From an uncultured Oscillospiraceae bacterium (GTDB taxonomy: Bacteria > Bacillota > Clostridia > Oscillospirales > Ruminococcaceae): DNA of 64,000 nucleotides. Positions 61,043-64,000 of the stretch are shown in pieces (within the stretch, counting starts at the first letter, position 1; each line of letters starts with the position of its first letter). The translations under genes were made by a program, and so were the position numbers. The stretch spans positions 43,630 through 107,629 of the forward strand of contig CAKSEC010000008.1 in NCBI GenBank assembly GCA_934446355.1. Direction: 5' to 3'. The notes below the pieces were generated by a model. The model was not told the origin of the DNA. It searched no databases and saw only the letters and a list, made by a program, of their open reading frames with translations.

Positions 61043-62170
61043 ATGGCTAAAGAAAGAAAACCGAGAATGGATATCCTTGATATCAATATCAAACAGTCAT
61101 TTAAGTATAATGTGGCAGCCTTTTCCGGCGCATTCATGCACCTGACATTCCTTATTATTTTCTTAATGATAAGGCTGTACATAATGGCGGTATTCAACGT
61201 GTTCAGCGTGTCTTTCTATATACTGATGGGCGCAGTCTGCGAAAAAGAGCGCGTGGAGAGCCGTGCTATCGGCTGGATAACGGCGATGTTCGTTGAGGTG
61301 AATATACACTCGCTGCTGTGTACTCTGTCGCTCGGTGCAGAGCCGTGCTTCTTCCTGTATGCGATGATGACCATTCCGGTCGTGATATATTACCTGTTCC
61401 TGACCTGCGGCAGGGCAACGTTCAAGCGCGGCACGCTGGTGTTCACGGCGTTCTCGCTGGTGCTGCTGGCGGGGTCGCTGATATACGTGCATTTCAACGT
61501 CCCGATATACTATGTAAAGATGGGCGGCTATACGGAAACTGATGCGCATTGGGTCGAGTTTATGCGGGCGGTCAACGTGTTCTATAACCTCATGCTGCTG
61601 TTCGGATTCAGCTGCCTGTTCATACTCGAAATACATTCTCTTATAAAGGAGCTTAACCAGACCAACGAACAGCTGAACTTCACTGCGACCCATGACGCAC
61701 TGACGGGGCTGTACAACCGTCACTGCCTTTCAGGTACTCTGGACGAACTTGAAAGCAGCAGCGAGCCTTTCTGCATAGCAATGGGCGACCTCGACGACTT
61801 CAAGAAGATCAACGACACATACGGTCACGAATGCGGCGACGTTGTTCTGAAATCTGTTGCAGAGATAATCATGCGCAGCATAGGCGAAAACGACATCGCC
61901 TGCCGCTGGGGCGGCGAGGAGATACTCATTATCATGCGCGGAACGGCCGAGGAATGCTACCCCATAGTAAGCCGCATACGCTCTGACATAAACGACCTGC
62001 ATATCGACCATGAGAACAGGGCTGTCAAGGTGTCCATGACGTTCGGCTTTGCGGGAAGCGCAGAGGACGACACGCTGAAAAACGAGGGTATCGACGCATT
62101 CATCTCCATCGTGGACAAACGGCTGTATAAGGGCAAGGCAGGCGGCAAGAACGTCGTAGTCACTGCATGA
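61043..62170 (+). CDS. Membrane-bound GGDEF diguanylate cyclase
   Basis: A 375-residue protein. The first 200 residues hold about six hydrophobic segments, followed by a short coiled linker and a GGDEF domain: THDALTGLYNRHCLSGTL, MGDLDDFKKINDTYGHECGD and the signature CRWGGEEILII (GGEEI, an active variant). It would make cyclic di-GMP from two GTP. No I-site RxxD is obvious. The membrane part has no extracellular sensor domain I recognise. ATG follows GGGGAGCGG. It overlaps or abuts the following permease gene. Confidence 0.9.
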   Translation: MAKERKPRMDILDINIKQSFKYNVAAFSGAFMHLTFLIIFLMIRLYIMAVFNVFSVSFYILMGAVCEKERVESRAIGWITAMFVEVNIHSLLCTLSLGAEPCFFLYAMMTIPVVIYYLFLTCGRATFKRGTLVFTAFSLVLLAGSLIYVHFNVPIYYVKMGGYTETDAHWVEFMRAVNVFYNLMLLFGFSCLFILEIHSLIKELNQTNEQLNFTATHDALTGLYNRHCLSGTLDELESSSEPFCIAMGDLDDFKKINDTYGHECGDVVLKSVAEIIMRSIGENDIACRWGGEEILIIMRGTAEECYPIVSRIRSDINDLHIDHENRAVKVSMTFGFAGSAEDDTLKNEGIDAFISIVDKRLYKGKAGGKNVVVTA

Positions 62171-62181
62171 GGTGCGCCGGT

Positions 62182-63297
62182 ATGCTGAAAAGATTCATCA
62201 AAAAGGAAGCGGTGCTGTGCATTTCACTATGCGCAGCACTTATTTCAATGATATTCGTGCCGCCGTGCGCCGGATATCTTGACTATATCGACTGGTCAAC
62301 GCTGGGGTTGCTTTTCTGCCTGATGGCGACTGTTCAGGGCTTCGGGAGCGTGGGCGCTTTTGCAAGGCTCTCAGGCGCGCTGACGAAAAGAGCCGGCAAT
62401 ACAAGGACGCTCGGTGCGCTGCTGTCGCTGATGTGCTTCTTTCTTGCAATGCTGGTCACGAACGACGTCGCACTGCTGACGCTCGTTCCGGTGACGATAT
62501 CGCTGTTTTCCGGCAGGGACGGGGTGCTTATCCGCACGGTGATACTTGAAACCGCTGCGGCGAATCTCGGCTCAATGGCGACGCCGGTCGGGAACCCGCA
62601 GAATCTGTATATCTACTCGCACTACAATATGCCGATAGGCGAATTTTTCGGCGTCACGCTGCTGCCGACAGTATTCAGCCTTGCGATACTGGCTGCGTCT
62701 GTGCTGCTTATCCCGTCTGAACGGGTGGGTGAGTCTGATGCAAAGCAGGAAGCGGGATCCGCTGTGGCGGTACCTAAGCTGAAAACGCTTATCTTCTGCG
62801 TAATGGCGGCGCTTTGCCTGTGCACCGTGGTCAGGGTGCTCGACTGGCGGATATGCCTTGCGGCGGTAGTGATATGCGTTCTGGCTGCTGATTTCCGGCT
62901 GCTTGCCCGTGTTGACTGGGCGCTGCTGGGGACGTTCATATGCTTTTTCGTGTTCGTGGGCAATATCTCGGCGATACCTGCGGTGCGTGAAATTATCGGC
63001 GGTATGGTCGGCGGCAGGGAAATGCTCGTCGGAGCGGCTCTTTCGCAGGTGATAAGCAACGTGCCCTGCGCAGTCATGCTGTCTGAATTTACAGAGAATG
63101 CGGGACAGCTTATGCTCGGCGTTGACATCGGCGGAATGGGTACGCTCATAGCTTCGCTTGCGAGTCTTATTTCATTCAAGCTGTATTCCGGTGCGCCGGG
63201 GGCGCACAAGGGGCGTTATTTCGCCGAATTTACTGTATACAACTTTGCGGTGCTTGCCATACTGTTGGCGCTGCAGAGCCTTGTCGCTCTGGCGTGA
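62182..63297 (+). CDS. SLC13/ArsB-type anion permease
   Basis: A 371-residue membrane protein with about 10 hydrophobic segments of the ion-transporter superfamily (citrate, arsenite, dicarboxylate or sulfate). Diagnostic segments are LAMLVTNDVALLTLVPVTI and AAANLGSMATPVGNPQNLYIY in the first half, and SQVISNVPCAVMLSEFT with GGMGTLIASLASLISFKLY in the second; the paired NDV/SNVP and GNP motifs are the substrate-binding hairpins. ATG at 62182 follows GAGGTG at seven bases; an ATG at 62167 overlaps the previous stop codon and is an alternative. The substrate is not predictable. Confidence 0.83.
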   Translation: MLKRFIKKEAVLCISLCAALISMIFVPPCAGYLDYIDWSTLGLLFCLMATVQGFGSVGAFARLSGALTKRAGNTRTLGALLSLMCFFLAMLVTNDVALLTLVPVTISLFSGRDGVLIRTVILETAAANLGSMATPVGNPQNLYIYSHYNMPIGEFFGVTLLPTVFSLAILAASVLLIPSERVGESDAKQEAGSAVAVPKLKTLIFCVMAALCLCTVVRVLDWRICLAAVVICVLAADFRLLARVDWALLGTFICFFVFVGNISAIPAVREIIGGMVGGREMLVGAALSQVISNVPCAVMLSEFTENAGQLMLGVDIGGMGTLIASLASLISFKLYSGAPGAHKGRYFAEFTVYNFAVLAILLALQSLVALA

Positions 63298-63342
63298 ATT
63301 ATCGGGCTGTGCGGCGCATATACTCCCAACGGGGTGAATCGT

Positions 63343-63633
63343 ATGGTCTACAGCTTCAACGAGATAAAATGCAAGGAGATAATCAATATCCGCAGCGGCA
63401 GGAGGATAGGCTTTCCTGACGATATAGAATTTGAAAGCTGCACAGCCAAGATATGCAGGCTGATAGTTTACGGCAGGGCGAAATGCTTCGGGCTTTTCGG
63501 CAGGGAAGAGGACATCTGCATAAAGTGGTGCGATATAGAGGTCATCGGGGAGGATACGATACTTGTTTCCTGCGAGGATTCGTCAGGTTCAACAAAAAAG
63601 CGCGGAAAATTGTTTGGAAATTTGTTAAAATAG
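63343..63633 (+). CDS. ymxH: YlmC/YmxH-family sporulation protein (PRC-barrel)
   Basis: A 96-residue PRC-barrel protein: YSFNEIKCKEIINIRSGRRI, GFPDDIEFESCTAKICRLIV, FGLFGREEDICIKWCDIEVI and GEDTILV match the YlmC/YmxH family along the full length. Members are linked to sporulation in Bacilli and Clostridia; the function is not defined. ATG at 63343 follows GGGGTG; a GTG three codons earlier has no site. It lies 45 bases after the permease gene without a clear promoter. Confidence 0.85.
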   Translation: MVYSFNEIKCKEIINIRSGRRIGFPDDIEFESCTAKICRLIVYGRAKCFGLFGREEDICIKWCDIEVIGEDTILVSCEDSSGSTKKRGKLFGNLLK

Positions 63634-63648
63634 ACTTTCAAGAAAATA

Positions 63649-63677
63649 TTGAAAAATAATCGGGTATGTGATATAAT
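63649..63677 (+). promoter_or_regulatory. Promoter of rpsB
   Basis: TTGAAA and a perfect TATAAT with a 17-base spacer. Confidence 0.85.
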
Positions 63678-63684
63678 ATTACGG

Positions 63685-63812
63685 TAAATGTGCGGAAAAC
63701 TATGCACAAATACACACACGGCTTCAGCGTTCCGCTGGTGCGCAGCAATATGCGTTCGGGGCGTGGTCAGCCGTGGAGGAAATATTCTAACCAAATTCAG
63801 GAGGAAAATCAA
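63685..63812 (+). promoter_or_regulatory. Structured leader of rpsB, likely S2-binding
   Basis: A 128-base leader with a long-range stem ACGGCT (about 63717) with AGCCGT (about 63769) enclosing CAGCG-TTC-CGCTG and a second hairpin. Position and shape suit an autoregulatory ribosomal S2 leader; I could not match a consensus. GGAGG precedes the start codon. Confidence 0.5.
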
Positions 63813-64000
63813 ATGGCAGTAGTATCAATGAAGCAGCTTCTCGAAGCAGGTGTACATTTCGGTCACCAGACAAGAAGATGGAACCCAAAAATGGCTCCCT
63901 ATATCTTCACCGAAAGAAACGGTATCTACATCATCGACCTGCAGAAGACCGTAAGAAAGCTCGACGAGGCTTACAACTTCATTCACGAGGTTGCAGCAAA
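63813..64000 (+). CDS. rpsB: 30S ribosomal protein S2, N-terminal part
   Basis: The gene runs off the right edge; 62 codons are visible. MAVVSMKQLLEAGVHFGHQT followed by RRWNPKMAPYIFTERNGIYI and IDLQKTVRKLDEAY is the universal S2 start. It is normally followed by tsf (elongation factor Ts). ATG follows GGAGG at good spacing, and codon usage is strongly biased. Confidence 0.97.
   Translation, partial: MAVVSMKQLLEAGVHFGHQTRRWNPKMAPYIFTERNGIYIIDLQKTVRKLDEAYNFIHEVAA

Overview
This looks like a chromosomal stretch from a Gram-positive anaerobic Clostridia member, most likely a Ruminococcus-type species of the Oscillospiraceae. The reasons are strong AGGAGG ribosome binding sites, sigma-A promoters with 17-base spacers, many small lipoproteins with Ser/Asp-rich linkers, the scpA-scpB-DUF2953-ytfJ-dacF-rluB sporulation/cell-division cluster, an anaerobic hybrid-cluster protein, and genes for acquiring and hydrolysing plant sugars. 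Base composition looks close to half G+C throughout. I see no phage, integrase, transposase, CRISPR array, rRNA or tRNA.

Layout. 1-3342: the end of a biotin ligase, then a minus-strand rhamnose/fucose-type operon (aldolase, acetyltransferase, rhamnulokinase). 3634-8728: a two-gene unit encoding a degenerate SNF2-like helicase and a large sacsin/HSP90-like GHKL ATPase; this is the most unusual protein-coding locus here. 8768-13536: secreted proteins, an SGNH hydrolase, a ThrH-type phosphatase and a LacI regulator. 13904-22451: rodA, galK, hflX, nadB-nadC and an AgrC/LytTR-type two-component pair. 22741-27105: a protein resembling the tail of DUF4236 proteins, a U32-like protein, an SCP2-like protein and a second SGNH lipoprotein. 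27147-34326: RNase R, SecG, a PopT-type lipid carrier transporter, a small NrdD-like protein, a cation/proton antiporter with a structured leader, and hydroxylamine reductase. 34481-36777: three lipoproteins built on one shared beta-rich domain.

36993-42360 is a compact operon for a site-2 protease, ScpA/ScpB, DUF2953, YtfJ/GerW, a D,D-carboxypeptidase and a pseudouridine synthase. A 170-base imperfect hairpin sits just before the last gene. 42929-46068 encodes a three-part, membrane-free, biotin-dependent transcarboxylase-like complex, which the ligase at the left edge could biotinylate. 46625-50058 is a sugar ABC importer without its own ATPase. 50134-51466 pairs a cysteine desulfurase-like enzyme with a DUF3343 protein. 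51764-56890 holds pgk, tpiA and gpmI with a secreted leucine-rich-repeat protein inserted among them. The window ends with cysK, a GH31 alpha-xylosidase/glucosidase, a diguanylate cyclase, an anion permease, a YlmC/YmxH protein and the start of rpsB.

The strongest non-coding signal is a pair of about 325-base structured elements (42367-42690 and 58096-58424). Each contains two 68-base modules, and base differences between the modules and copies repeatedly occur in complementary pairs, so the fold appears to be conserved more than the sequence. Putative LacI-type operators before the regulator gene, the ABC importer and the GH31 gene suggest one small sugar regulon.
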